Source: SXOA01 sp046593355
GTDB taxonomy: Bacteria; Planctomycetota; Planctomycetia; Pirellulales; Pirellulaceae
Reading direction: 5' to 3'
Length of the DNA: 64,000 nt
NCBI GenBank assembly: GCA_046593355.1
Contig: JBKJNY010000141.1
Span: forward strand, 1-64,000
Positions 24,956 to 33,737 of this stretch are shown piece after piece. The position numbers were made by a program, and so were the translations under genes. A model generated the notes under the pieces. The model did not search any database, was not told the DNA's origin, and was given only the letters and a program-made list of their open reading frames with translations. Numbering within the stretch: position 1 is the stretch's first letter; the number at the start of each line of letters is the position of its first letter.

Positions 24956-27013
24956 TTAGCGCCCAAATAGCGGTATCCGCCCATCCACGCCCACCGTCCA
25001 AGGTTCCGACCCGCTCGGCAGCGCGCCGCTGTCGGGCTGGTTCTTGTCGATTTCGCGGAGCGGATCGGGCCACGCGGCGGGGATCGGCTGACCCTGGTTG
25101 ATCGCGGGGCTGCCCGCTCCCAGTCGCAAATCGGCGGGAGACGCGCCGTCGCTGGAGAGCTGCACGAATTTGGGATCGGCCACCTTGTCGTGCGTCGTCC
25201 AGCCTGCCTCGTACCGCTGGCGGCTGCTTTCGAAGAGCTTGGACGCGCGGAATTTGGCGAAGGGATCCAGTTTAAGCTGCGGTCCTTCTTTCAGTCCCCA
25301 AATCAGGTTGCCCCCTTCCCGGACGTTTTCTGCCTGCTGCATCCCGACAAAGCCGATGCCGGGAACGCGATCCATCTGCACAAAGATGTTGTTGAAAACG
25401 TCCCGCTCCGTTCGGGCCAGACCCGCCGAGCCCAGACCGAATAGATAGCCGTCCCGGAAGACGGGTGTTTCTCGCAGCAGCGTGTTGTGATAGACGTGCA
25501 TCACCGGCCAGGTCGGGCTGCCGTGGTCGCTTGCCAAGTGCCCTTCCTGATGCAGAAACGCGCCACTGGGGTCGGGCTCGCTGGGCGGCGCGCCGTAGAC
25601 ACCTCCCCGCAGGTCAATCACATTGCGAAACACGAACACGCCGGCGGCCGGGTCGTGATCGATGGGCGAGTCATCCTTGTCAATCTCGTGCAGCGTCAGC
25701 GGAATCAGGCATGGCCCGATCCGGTTTTGCGAGATGAACAGCGTGTGAGCCCGCAGCTTGGGGCCGCATTCCAGGCCGTCGTCGTTGAAATTATCGACGA
25801 AGTTGTGATGAAATCGCAGGTTCTTGGCGTGACGCAGATAGGCAAAATCGTGGTCATCGGTGAATTCGCAGTTAGCCAGCTCGATGTTCTCGTTCATCGG
25901 CTGGTTGCTTTGCAGGATGATTTGATAGGACGCCGTGCCCCGGTACTTCATGTGGGCGCGGCCGGTCCACGGAGCGGCATTGCCGCGAAAGGCCGAGTTC
26001 GTAACGCGGATGTTTTTCGAGGCGTTCACTAAGAGTGCCGGAAAGCCGCCGTATACCGTGACATGATCCAACTCGACGTTTTGCGAGCCGTAGACTTCGA
26101 TCAGGGGGCTGCCAGTTGCGCCCCGTAGCACCAGGTTCTGGATTTTCACATGCTGTACGCCGGAGAGCCGCAGCACGGACTCGCCAAAACCGGCTGCGAT
26201 GACGAGCGGCAGCTTGCGGGGATCCAACTCGCCGCGATACGCCCGCTCTCCCAGCCCCGCTAGCCGATGGTGGGCCAGGCGGATGTGAATCCGGCCGGTT
26301 TCGCGGTTGAACCACAAGCCGGGGCCGCAGTAGAGGCCGCCTTCCCGCATTTCATTCTTGCCCCCGATCCAGAGCTCGTTCTGGGAACGCAGGTCAACGG
26401 CCAGGCGGTAGCTATGGAGCGGAACCAGCGAATCCGCGAAGTTACCCAGAGCCAACGGCCGTTCCCCTTCGATCCCCCACATCGGCTCCCAGGCACCCGG
26501 CAGGAATTGCCGCGGCACCTGATGGTCGTCAGCCGCGAAGTAGGTTTTGGTGGAGACGAATTCGCCAGCGGCGCCGTTTTCCAGCGGTTGCCAACTGGTG
26601 GCGGGGCTTTCCGCGAATTCCCGCAGGCCGCCATCAATGATGGCCAGTTCACCAGGATACGAACTGATGGTGATGGGCGCACCCTCGCTGCCGGATTGGC
26701 TGACAAAGCTCTTTTCGTAATGGGTCCCGCCACGGAGATAAAGAGTATCGCCGGGCTTCAGTTGCCGCAGGGAATGCCGCAGCGACTTCCACGGTGCTTG
26801 CTGCGTTCCTGCCGCCCCATCATCCCCGCGTGCCGCGTCGACGAACCGCTGGGGGCCGACGGACAGATCGCGCATTGCCGGCGTCGGCAACGGCCGCATC
26901 GGAGGGTGCGAGCGGTATGCCGCCGCGTCTTTCGCCGCGGCAAAACTGCATGTGGCGAAAATTGAAATGCAGACACCGACCAAAGCCGCTAAGAATGGAC
27001 ACGCGGATCTCAT
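24956..27013 (-). CDS. Exported right-handed beta-helix protein
   Basis: The 685 residues have a signal peptide (ending CSFAAAK). The domain start RFVDAARGDDGAAGTQQAPWKSL...LKPGDTLYLRGG matches DUF1565/parallel beta-helix proteins, and PbH1-type coils follow (VKIQNLVLRGATGSPLIEVYG, NVELDHVTVYGGF, NIRVTNSAFRGN, RFHHNFVDNFNDDGLECG). Such proteins are mostly polysaccharide lyases or binding proteins; no catalytic set can be assigned from sequence alone. The start ATG overlaps the stop of the MazG-like gene (ATGA), so the two are translationally coupled. Confidence 0.85.
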   Translation of the reverse strand: MRSACPFLAALVGVCISIFATCSFAAAKDAAAYRSHPPMRPLPTPAMRDLSVGPQRFVDAARGDDGAAGTQQAPWKSLRHSLRQLKPGDTLYLRGGTHYEKSFVSQSGSEGAPITISSYPGELAIIDGGLREFAESPATSWQPLENGAAGEFVSTKTYFAADDHQVPRQFLPGAWEPMWGIEGERPLALGNFADSLVPLHSYRLAVDLRSQNELWIGGKNEMREGGLYCGPGLWFNRETGRIHIRLAHHRLAGLGERAYRGELDPRKLPLVIAAGFGESVLRLSGVQHVKIQNLVLRGATGSPLIEVYGSQNVELDHVTVYGGFPALLVNASKNIRVTNSAFRGNAAPWTGRAHMKYRGTASYQIILQSNQPMNENIELANCEFTDDHDFAYLRHAKNLRFHHNFVDNFNDDGLECGPKLRAHTLFISQNRIGPCLIPLTLHEIDKDDSPIDHDPAAGVFVFRNVIDLRGGVYGAPPSEPDPSGAFLHQEGHLASDHGSPTWPVMHVYHNTLLRETPVFRDGYLFGLGSAGLARTERDVFNNIFVQMDRVPGIGFVGMQQAENVREGGNLIWGLKEGPQLKLDPFAKFRASKLFESSRQRYEAGWTTHDKVADPKFVQLSSDGASPADLRLGAGSPAINQGQPIPAAWPDPLREIDKNQPDSGALPSGSEPWTVGVDGRIPLFGR

Positions 27014-27420
27014 GATTTTTCATCTCCCGTATTTTTCCGCTTCCGGTCCCCGCTGCCGTATCTGCCGCGAAACTCCGCCACAGGGTACTTGAGTGCGTTC
27101 TTCGCCATTTTGTCCTTCACAATGGCGGTAATATCGAGGCCGAGCTCATTCGCCAGGGCCAGTGCATAGCACAGCACGTCCGCCAACTCTTCGCCCATCG
27201 GGCCGCGCCGAGCCGGATCCAGCGCCGCCTCCCGCGATTCCGGCACGTCGATCCATTGAAAATGCTCCATCAGCTCGGCGGCTTCAATGGCCAGCGACAT
27301 GCTGAGATTTTTGGGCGAATGGAACTGCCGCCAGTCCCTTTCTTCGACAAATTCTCGGACCAGGTTGCGGAGCTCGGCCAGCGTCGTGCGTTGATCGTCG
27401 GAACGGGCAGGATCGGCCAT
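27010..27420 (-). CDS. MazG-like all-alpha nucleotide pyrophosphohydrolase
   Basis: The protein has 136 residues from the ATG at 27420, with AGGAA about 7 nt upstream. It shows the dCTPase/MazG-like metal-binding helices: E-A-A-E (SLAIEAAELMEHFQW) and E-E-x-x-D (EELADVLCYALALANELG), then the K-N-x-x-K-Y-P motif (KMAKNALKYPVAEFRGRYG). This family hydrolyses non-canonical or excess NTPs to NMP and pyrophosphate (house-cleaning). It lies 14 bp after the kinase gene and overlaps the beta-helix gene by 4 bp. Confidence 0.9.
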   Translation of the reverse strand: MADPARSDDQRTTLAELRNLVREFVEERDWRQFHSPKNLSMSLAIEAAELMEHFQWIDVPESREAALDPARRGPMGEELADVLCYALALANELGLDITAIVKDKMAKNALKYPVAEFRGRYGSGDRKRKNTGDEKS

Positions 27421-27434
27421 GAGATTTCCTGGTT

Positions 27435-30400
27435 TTAGAAGATCGAATAGGTCCGCGTCTCCACCAGCACGTCCGAATCCTGCGAGCCGCGGGCGCGGCG
27501 GGGGCCGCTGTGATTGCCGCTGTAGCCCTCGAGCTTCAGGTTGGGCACGGCAATGGCGTCCTGGGAATCTAATTGCACTCGGAAAGGACCGGCAAAGTCG
27601 GCCGGGGCGAGTTCCCAAGCGATTGCCAGCAGCGCACGGTCTTTTGGATACAGTGTCGAAGTGCTGGCCTCCACCGTGATGCGGGTATTAAAACCGCCGC
27701 CAGACTCTCCGAGGGCGGATGGCAGCGGCCCGATGGCAAAGCCTGGCCGATTTCCCCCAGGCAGGACCAACTTGAACCGTTGCGGGTCATACAGGGCGTA
27801 CGACGTCAACGGTCCGGCGAGATCCTCCTCAGGATCCTGGCGCGACTTTTCCTGGAGGGCTTGGTGCTGGGCCGTCGTCGGATAAAGGGAGGAGTGGGGG
27901 AGTGACACGACCATAACCAGGAATTCATTACCGGGCTTTGTCGGCTGAAGTGGGTCGTTCTTCTGGTCATGAATTTTCGGCAGTTTGCCCAGCCGCTGGA
28001 ACCCCAGCACTTTAGTATGCATTTCGGCAGGGCTTGGCGCTGGCGGCTCCGCGGCCCTAACGTCCGGCGGTACTGGATCGGCACCTGTTCGGTCACGTCC
28101 GGCCGCTTCCCACAAGTCGATTTCACGGCCGGATGTCAACGCCAGTTGTTTACCGGTAGGGTCAAACGCCAGGCCATGAATGCGGCCGCCAGGAGCCGGG
28201 AGAGCGATAATCTCGCGCCCCAGCTTCAGATCCCAGAACCGGGCATTTCGGTCCGCCCCATGGCTCGAAGCGGATACGAGACGATCCTCCGTGGGATGGA
28301 ATGCCAGGCTGCTGATCCGCTCGGTATGACCGAGCAAAATGAAGCGAAGTTCGCCGGTATCGAAATCCCAAATGCGGATAGCCTGATCGCTCGATCCGGA
28401 TGCGAGGAGCTTGCCGTTGGCGGATGCCGCCAGCGCGTGAATCGAGTCCACATGTCCTCGCAGCGGGGCAAGTTCTTTCCCGGTAACCGTGTCCCAGATA
28501 TGAATGAGTCGATCCGCTCCCGCCGAGGCCACTCGCTTGCCACTGGGATGAAAGATGACGGCCTCGACATTGTCCTGGTGCCCTCGCAAGGTCAATTGTT
28601 CGGTCCCGTCCTCGACGTTCCATACGCGCACGATGTCGTCCCAGCAGCCGGTAACGAGGCGTTTACCGTCGGGACTGAAGGCAAGGCTGGACGTCCGTTG
28701 CGGATGCCTGAGAACTTTCTTCTCCTTGCCCGTCGCCACATCCCACAGGCGGATTTCCCGGTCCCCCGCGGCGGATGCGAGCGTTCGGCCGTTGGGCGAA
28801 AAGGCCAGCATGACGATTTCGCCCGTGTGCCCCTCAAAGATATGGGCTTCGCGGAGCGTATCTGGACCATAAACATTTCCGGTTCCCGGCACAAAGTGAA
28901 TGACCGACTTGATAGGCCGGTTCGACATCGCGGCGAGCGCCTTACTTTTCGGAGTCCCCGGGGGGGGTGGGGGACCTCTCTCGGCGATATGAACGCCGAG
29001 AGTCCGAATCATTTTTCCCGCGCGCGAGTCCCAGAGGCGAATGCTTCCCATACTGTCCCCGGTAGCGACAATCGGCTCATGGGGGTGAAAGGCCACGCTC
29101 CTTGTGCCGCCGTCATGGCCGACAAAAGCCTTTGACTTGGACGAGCTGACTGGCCAGACCCGAACGCGGTCATCCTCGCAAGCGGCGATGATGCGGTCCC
29201 CCGCTGCGGAGAAAGCCACGCTCGTCGGACTGCCACGATAGTGCGTCAGGAGCTTCTCTTGTGCCCAATCAAGCACCGTCGCATCGCCGTCCGCGTCGGC
29301 GACAACCAGCAACATTCCACTGTCGCTAAAATTCACATCCAGCACCCGGTTCGCGTAGCCCGGAAACTGCCCAAGGAGTTTGTTATCGGCAATGCCCAGC
29401 ACAACCAATTTTCCTTCCCTCGCGCTCCAGATCGCCAACCGGTCTAAATCCGGACTCACAGCGCAAATAGAAGGGATGGGTTTCTTGACTGCCTCGCGCT
29501 CCTCTTGACCGGTGGCGAGATCCCAAAATCGCAAGGTGCGATCATCCCCCAAGGAGGCCAGACGTTGTTTCTCGTGATGAAACCACAGCCGGCGGACCTC
29601 ACCAGTATGCCCGACAAGAGTTGCCTGTTCCTGGCCGGAATCCGCATTCCAAATCTTGATGGTGTTGTCCGCCCCGGCAGTCGCCAAGAACTTGCCGTCC
29701 GCACTGTACGCCAAGGAGTTGATGGCTAGGACATGGCCATGCAGCGTGTGCAGCGGCAGATTCGCCGCAACGTCGAGGATGTAAACCCTGGAATCGCTAC
29801 CCCCAGCGGCCAGGCGACTGCCGTCTGGGCTGAAAGCAAGCGACAGGGAACCCGCGGCAGGGAGCTTCCAGGAACGCTGCCGTGTCCCGGTCGATGCCTC
29901 CCAAAGGTGAATCGTGCCATCGTCTCCCGCGGACGCGGCCTGTCGCCCATCGGGACTGAAGACGGCCGCGGAGACCGGTCCCCCGTGCCCGCCATAGCCG
30001 ACGAACTCAGACCTGGTTTCATGAAACAGATGAAACCATTCCCAGCCTCGCAGATCGACGCCCCTCGTTTTCTCGGGTCGCGTCGCGTCGAGCGATTCCT
30101 TTACCTGGCGCAGACGCCCCATCTGCCAGGCGCGGCCGGACCGCCCCATCATCGCGTGGTACACAGGGCGTTCCGCTTCGACTTTCAGCTCTTCGAGACT
30201 GATCCGCAGCTTCTTTTCTTCGTCCCGCGCCGTCTGGGCGGTGTTGCGCTCCGCCGCGACTTCGCGGCTCTTATTCTCGATCTCGACGTTCTTGGCCGTC
30301 AGATCGGCGGCATGCCACCCGAGCAGCGCGGCGATGGTCAGTGGAACCACAAAGCCAATCGCGATGATGGCAGCCAGATAGGGTTGTCGCTGGACCCATT

Positions 30401-31400
30401 TTCGCACCCGGTACGCCATGCCTGGCGGTCTGGCGAGCACAGGCTCGTTGTTCAGATAGCGCTGGAGGTCGGCCGCAAAGTCCGCCGCTGTCTGATAGCG
30501 GCGGGCCGGCTCCTTGCTCATCGCCTTCACGGTAATCGTTTCCAGATCACGGGGGATCTTGTCATTCAATCGCCGGGGCGCACGGGGTTCATCCCGCAGA
30601 ACCTGCACGATCAGCATCCGCTTGTTGCCGAGGAACGGCAGCGCGCCGGTCAATAGCTCATAGAGGATGACACCCAGGCTATAGATGTCGCTCCGTTCAT
30701 CCACGTCGTGGGAGTCGCCCCGCGCCTGCTCGGGTGACATGTAGGCGGGGGTGCCCAGCACCTGCCCATCCAGCGTGATGGTGATCTCGCCCGCCTCCCG
30801 TTTGGCCAGGCCAAAGTCCATCAGGTGCGGCTGGTCCTGCATGTCCAGCATGATGTTTGAGGGCTTCAGGTCGCGATGGATCACTCCCTCCCGGTGAGCG
30901 TATTCCAGCGCTTCGGCGACCTGGACGATCAGCCCCGCCGCAGCAGCAAACGTCAGCCGCTTTGTGGCCAGGCGGTCGGCCAGCGTCGCCCCGGTAATCA
31001 GCTCGCTGACGATATAGCAAGCGCCGTCATGCTCCCCGGCATCGTGTACCGAGACGATATTCGGATGCTTTAGTTGCGCCGCGGACCTGGCCTCGCGGAG
31101 GAACCGCTCGACATTCTCCTTATTTGCCAGGTTGCCCGCGCGGAGAATTTTGAGCGCGACGATGCGGTCGAGCTCGGTATCTCGGGCCTTGTAAACGGTC
31201 CCAAAGCCGCCGACTCCGAGCTGCTCGAACAATTCAAACTTTCCCAGTCGCCGCGGCGTCTGGGAAGAGAGCAAGGGGCCGGTCTTAACCCGGCTGGGAT
31301 CGATTTGAATGCTGGAACCGCAAGACCCGCAGACGACTTCCGCGTCCGTGTCGTCGACAATCTCGATGGGATTCTGGCAGTGGGGGCAAGTTAAATGCAT
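27435..31400 (-). CDS. Ser/Thr protein kinase with zinc ribbon, membrane helix and 14 WD40 repeats
   Basis: The protein has 1321 residues from the ATG at 31400. A zinc ribbon (CPHC...CGSC, 5-27) precedes a Hanks-type kinase: glycine loop GVGGFGTVYKA (about 62-72), Lys84, HRDLKPSN (175-182), DFG (195-197), and TPAYMSPEQARG. A single membrane helix follows (about 340-365), then a coiled region and 14 WD repeats, enough for two seven-blade propellers, and a C-terminal unassigned domain (about 1150-1321). The kinase would be cytosolic and the propellers external. An alternative start at 31517 adds 39 residues; neither start has a good ribosome-binding site. It is followed on the same strand by the MazG-like and beta-helix genes. 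Confidence 0.93.
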   Translation of the reverse strand: MHLTCPHCQNPIEIVDDTDAEVVCGSCGSSIQIDPSRVKTGPLLSSQTPRRLGKFELFEQLGVGGFGTVYKARDTELDRIVALKILRAGNLANKENVERFLREARSAAQLKHPNIVSVHDAGEHDGACYIVSELITGATLADRLATKRLTFAAAAGLIVQVAEALEYAHREGVIHRDLKPSNIMLDMQDQPHLMDFGLAKREAGEITITLDGQVLGTPAYMSPEQARGDSHDVDERSDIYSLGVILYELLTGALPFLGNKRMLIVQVLRDEPRAPRRLNDKIPRDLETITVKAMSKEPARRYQTAADFAADLQRYLNNEPVLARPPGMAYRVRKWVQRQPYLAAIIAIGFVVPLTIAALLGWHAADLTAKNVEIENKSREVAAERNTAQTARDEEKKLRISLEELKVEAERPVYHAMMGRSGRAWQMGRLRQVKESLDATRPEKTRGVDLRGWEWFHLFHETRSEFVGYGGHGGPVSAAVFSPDGRQAASAGDDGTIHLWEASTGTRQRSWKLPAAGSLSLAFSPDGSRLAAGGSDSRVYILDVAANLPLHTLHGHVLAINSLAYSADGKFLATAGADNTIKIWNADSGQEQATLVGHTGEVRRLWFHHEKQRLASLGDDRTLRFWDLATGQEEREAVKKPIPSICAVSPDLDRLAIWSAREGKLVVLGIADNKLLGQFPGYANRVLDVNFSDSGMLLVVADADGDATVLDWAQEKLLTHYRGSPTSVAFSAAGDRIIAACEDDRVRVWPVSSSKSKAFVGHDGGTRSVAFHPHEPIVATGDSMGSIRLWDSRAGKMIRTLGVHIAERGPPPPPGTPKSKALAAMSNRPIKSVIHFVPGTGNVYGPDTLREAHIFEGHTGEIVMLAFSPNGRTLASAAGDREIRLWDVATGKEKKVLRHPQRTSSLAFSPDGKRLVTGCWDDIVRVWNVEDGTEQLTLRGHQDNVEAVIFHPSGKRVASAGADRLIHIWDTVTGKELAPLRGHVDSIHALAASANGKLLASGSSDQAIRIWDFDTGELRFILLGHTERISSLAFHPTEDRLVSASSHGADRNARFWDLKLGREIIALPAPGGRIHGLAFDPTGKQLALTSGREIDLWEAAGRDRTGADPVPPDVRAAEPPAPSPAEMHTKVLGFQRLGKLPKIHDQKNDPLQPTKPGNEFLVMVVSLPHSSLYPTTAQHQALQEKSRQDPEEDLAGPLTSYALYDPQRFKLVLPGGNRPGFAIGPLPSALGESGGGFNTRITVEASTSTLYPKDRALLAIAWELAPADFAGPFRVQLDSQDAIAVPNLKLEGYSGNHSGPRRARGSQDSDVLVETRTYSIF

Positions 31401-31604
31401 GGCGTCGAACCGCTGCGAAACCGACGGGACACTCTCGATCAGCCCGTCCGCCGACAGCGGCGGCACAGCACGAGTATAACGGACCCCAGTGGCGGGCCAA
31501 ATCACTTTCTTGGCCATTTTGTCCCGGACGATTAACTCTTCGCCAAGCACTGAGCAGAAGTGGACGAGGATGAGGATTATGATGGGGATGAGGACCAAGA
31601 GGCG

Positions 31605-32567
31605 TCAGTGCGGCAGTCCGTCTTTTACGAACAGCAGCCCCTCGTCGTAAGCGGCCAGTCCCAACTCATTGAGCAGAGCCAACAGAGAAACATCCTTGGC
31701 GAAGGCCTGGGTTTCCATGAGCGCCGCCCCATTACGCTGCAGATCGAGGAATGCCTCTGCCAGCAGGAAGGTGGTCATTCCTTCGGCGCGGGCTTCGGGT
31801 GTGTCTTCCACCCGCACCATGCCGGAGGCTTGAACTCCCCAGGACTTGGAAAGGGGAAGGATGTCCCAGAATGTTGCCGAAATCAGGGCATCCGCGCTGT
31901 CGCGAAAGCGGAGCTCGTAGCGGGTCCAGCTGGCGTGCATCCAGACGCAGGATTCCCACCAGTTGTCCGGCGTCACGTCGTGGACGGCGATGACCTCGCA
32001 GCGGCGGCGAAGCTGCATCAGCCGGCGGTCGATCGGTGTACGAAAGTTGGCCAACGGTCGATTGAGGAGCACTCGCCGCTCGCGCTCGCGATAGCCGGCG
32101 CTTTGAAACATTGCGATTTGCTCCAGGTCGGAGGTGAGCACGCCGGGGAGCCGGCTGCCGCCGTAGAGTCCCAGGTAGAAGGAGTTGAGGGGGAACGCGC
32201 TGCCGCCGAAGAGTTGGCGGACGCCGCTGGCGACGAGATACGCCTCGCTGGCGCGGAGCAGCTCGGCCTGGATTTCGCCCCGCTGCTCATGGGGAGCAAC
32301 CAGAAGATGACAGGTGGTGCCGAGCGATTTATCCAGGGCCGACAGGTCGTCGTTGCCCCCAAAGCCGGCGTGGACAAAGCCGACGGGCCGCTCGCCATCG
32401 ACGGCCAGAATCAGCCCCTGCCGGTCAAAATAGGGGCGAGCGAAGACGAGCTCCTCCAAGAGGCGCGGCGTGAGCCCCTGCATTCGCCCGCGAAGGGGCG
32501 GCTGGCTGCGCCAGATTTCGGCCAGTGCCGGGGGATCCCAATTCTGGAAGGGGCGATAGCGAATCAA
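31605..32567 (-). CDS. GNAT-family N-acetyltransferase, two-domain
   Basis: The 320 residues read from a TTG at 32567 (MIRYRPFQNWDPPALAEIWR). The N-terminal half (about 1-150) has the GNAT fold with GFVHAGFG and a CoA-loop-like stretch (HLLVAPHEQRGEIQAELL). The second half (about 175-315) repeats the fold in weaker form, with WTRYELRFRDS and TTFLLAEAFLDLQRNG. The substrate is unknown. It lies between the kinase gene and the Rieske gene on the same strand, with a strong hairpin upstream at 32653-32694. Confidence 0.8.
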   Translation of the reverse strand: MIRYRPFQNWDPPALAEIWRSQPPLRGRMQGLTPRLLEELVFARPYFDRQGLILAVDGERPVGFVHAGFGGNDDLSALDKSLGTTCHLLVAPHEQRGEIQAELLRASEAYLVASGVRQLFGGSAFPLNSFYLGLYGGSRLPGVLTSDLEQIAMFQSAGYRERERRVLLNRPLANFRTPIDRRLMQLRRRCEVIAVHDVTPDNWWESCVWMHASWTRYELRFRDSADALISATFWDILPLSKSWGVQASGMVRVEDTPEARAEGMTTFLLAEAFLDLQRNGAALMETQAFAKDVSLLALLNELGLAAYDEGLLFVKDGLPH

Positions 32568-32652
32568 GGCAGGAGCCGGCGCGAGAGGCGGGTGAACACA
32601 ACTTCAATCTATGACACTATGGCCCCGCCCGGTAGCCGAGTTACGGCGGAAG

Positions 32653-32694
32653 GGGGCTGGGAGGGGTTTTCGCGGAGAAAACTCCTCCCGACCC
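32653..32694. repeat. Hairpin with about 19-bp arms, GGGG(T/C)(C/T)GGGAG type
   Basis: The arms 32653-32671 and 32676-32694 pair apart from a few mismatches, with a 4-nt GCGG loop. It is located just after the Rieske gene stop and upstream of the GNAT gene, so it may end the Rieske transcript. The end sequence GGGGTCGGGAG recurs in the hairpins at 53384-53455 and 62681-62937. Confidence 0.8.
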
Positions 32695-32696
32695 CG

Positions 32697-33005
32697 TTAC
32701 TCCAACGCTACGAATATCTGGCCCCCTTCAATTTTCACCGGGAACTTGCCATGCACGAGTGACTTGCTGGCCTGATGTTGTCCAGTGCTCACATCGAACT
32801 GCCAGCCGTGCCAGGGGCAGGTGAGGATGCACCCTTGCAACGTGCCTTTGCCGAGCGGGCCGCCCTGATGCGGGCAGATGCCGTCGAGGGCGTAGAGGGT
32901 GTCGTCCACGTTGAAGAGCGCAATAATCCGATCCCCAACGACGCACTCCTTCGCCGCGCCCGGGGGAAGCTCGCTTTCGGCGGCGGCGGGATGCCAGGTG
33001 GTCAT
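32697..33005 (-). CDS. Rieske [2Fe-2S] ferredoxin (NirD-like)
   Basis: This 102-residue single-domain Rieske protein coordinates [2Fe-2S] through C-x-H and C-x-x-H: ICPHQGGPLGKG and LTCPWHGWQFD are both intact. It has no signal or anchor, so it is soluble and cytosolic. The type resembles NirD or the ferredoxins of dioxygenase systems, but no reductase or oxygenase gene is adjacent. The start at 33005 is chosen because upstream in-frame residues run into the preceding gene. It lies 19 bp downstream of the PSP1-like gene, probably one operon. Confidence 0.93.
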   Translation of the reverse strand: MTTWHPAAAESELPPGAAKECVVGDRIIALFNVDDTLYALDGICPHQGGPLGKGTLQGCILTCPWHGWQFDVSTGQHQASKSLVHGKFPVKIEGGQIFVALE

Positions 33006-33024
33006 GTCTTCATCGTAACCGGCC

Positions 33025-33588
33025 TTAGTGGGCGTGGGCAGCCTTTCCTCCGCACGCACTCAGAACGGCGCACGTGCTGCAAGCTCCTGTCCCGCAGCCG
33101 TTCTCCGCCTCCGCGGTGCCGCATCCGGGACCGCAGCCCTGCGCGAGCGTATCGGTGAACTTGCGGAACTGGACTTTGGCTTCGTAGGCTTCGGCCAATT
33201 CGCTGGTCACTTCGGCGATCTCCGGGGATTCGTCGCCGAGGAAGTAGAAGAACAGCGACTGGCCGTCGAACAGGTGCTCCACGTCCACCAGCACGCTTTG
33301 TATCCCTCTTTCCTTGAGCCGACTGGAACAGGCGATAAACGCTTCGCTCCGATTGCGGTCCAGCCGGGCCAGCAGCAGGTCGTCTTCAATGGTCATGCGG
33401 CGGAGAAGCGTTCCGTGGAGTTCGTCGCGAGGGGCAGCTTCGAGCGGGGACAGCACTTCGCCCACTTCCAGGCCGCGGCGGGTGCGGCAGATGACGCGGG
33501 TGCCGCGAGGATACCGCTCCGCTGCCTCCGCGGCGAAGCGTCCCACATGCCCCAGTACGCCGAACCGTACGAAATGCTGCCCTAACAC
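33025..33588 (-). CDS. PSP1-domain (RicT/YaaT-like) protein with Cys-rich tail
   Basis: This is a 187-residue PSP1 C-terminal-domain protein (RGTRVICRTRRGLEVGEVLSP, then CSSRLKERGIQSVLVDVEHLFDGQSLFFYFLGD and ELAEAYEAKVQFRKF). In B. subtilis, RicT/YaaT belongs to an Fe-S-containing complex affecting RNase Y. Here the C-terminal 35 residues hold eight Cys (GCGPGCGT, GCGTGACSTC, LSACGG), a possible metal site. I take the GTG at 33588 because longer frames run through a repeat (33618-33685); AGGA lies upstream at long spacing. The Rieske gene follows in the same operon. Confidence 0.82.
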   Translation of the reverse strand: MLGQHFVRFGVLGHVGRFAAEAAERYPRGTRVICRTRRGLEVGEVLSPLEAAPRDELHGTLLRRMTIEDDLLLARLDRNRSEAFIACSSRLKERGIQSVLVDVEHLFDGQSLFFYFLGDESPEIAEVTSELAEAYEAKVQFRKFTDTLAQGCGPGCGTAEAENGCGTGACSTCAVLSACGGKAAHAH

Positions 33589-33617
33589 GCCTGCTCGCTT
33601 CCTACTAAAATGAGATA

Positions 33618-33685
33618 GTAGTCCGCTCACTCCGTGAGCGCGGTATTCCACAACTATGGGCCTGCACACGGAGTGTGCAGGCTAC
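33618..33685. repeat. Paired-hairpin intergenic repeat, copy 4
   Basis: It is bounded by GTAGTCC and GGCTAC. The hairpins are CGCTCA-CTCCG-TGAGCG and CCTGCACA-CGGAG-TGTGCAGG. It is near-identical in the first half to copy 1 at 3503-3570. It sits in the divergent gap between the PSP1-like gene and bioB. Confidence 0.88.
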
Positions 33686-33737
33686 GTACTATCATGCAGG
33701 GATTCATCTCCCTGGCAAGCCAATTGCCGAGACACCC

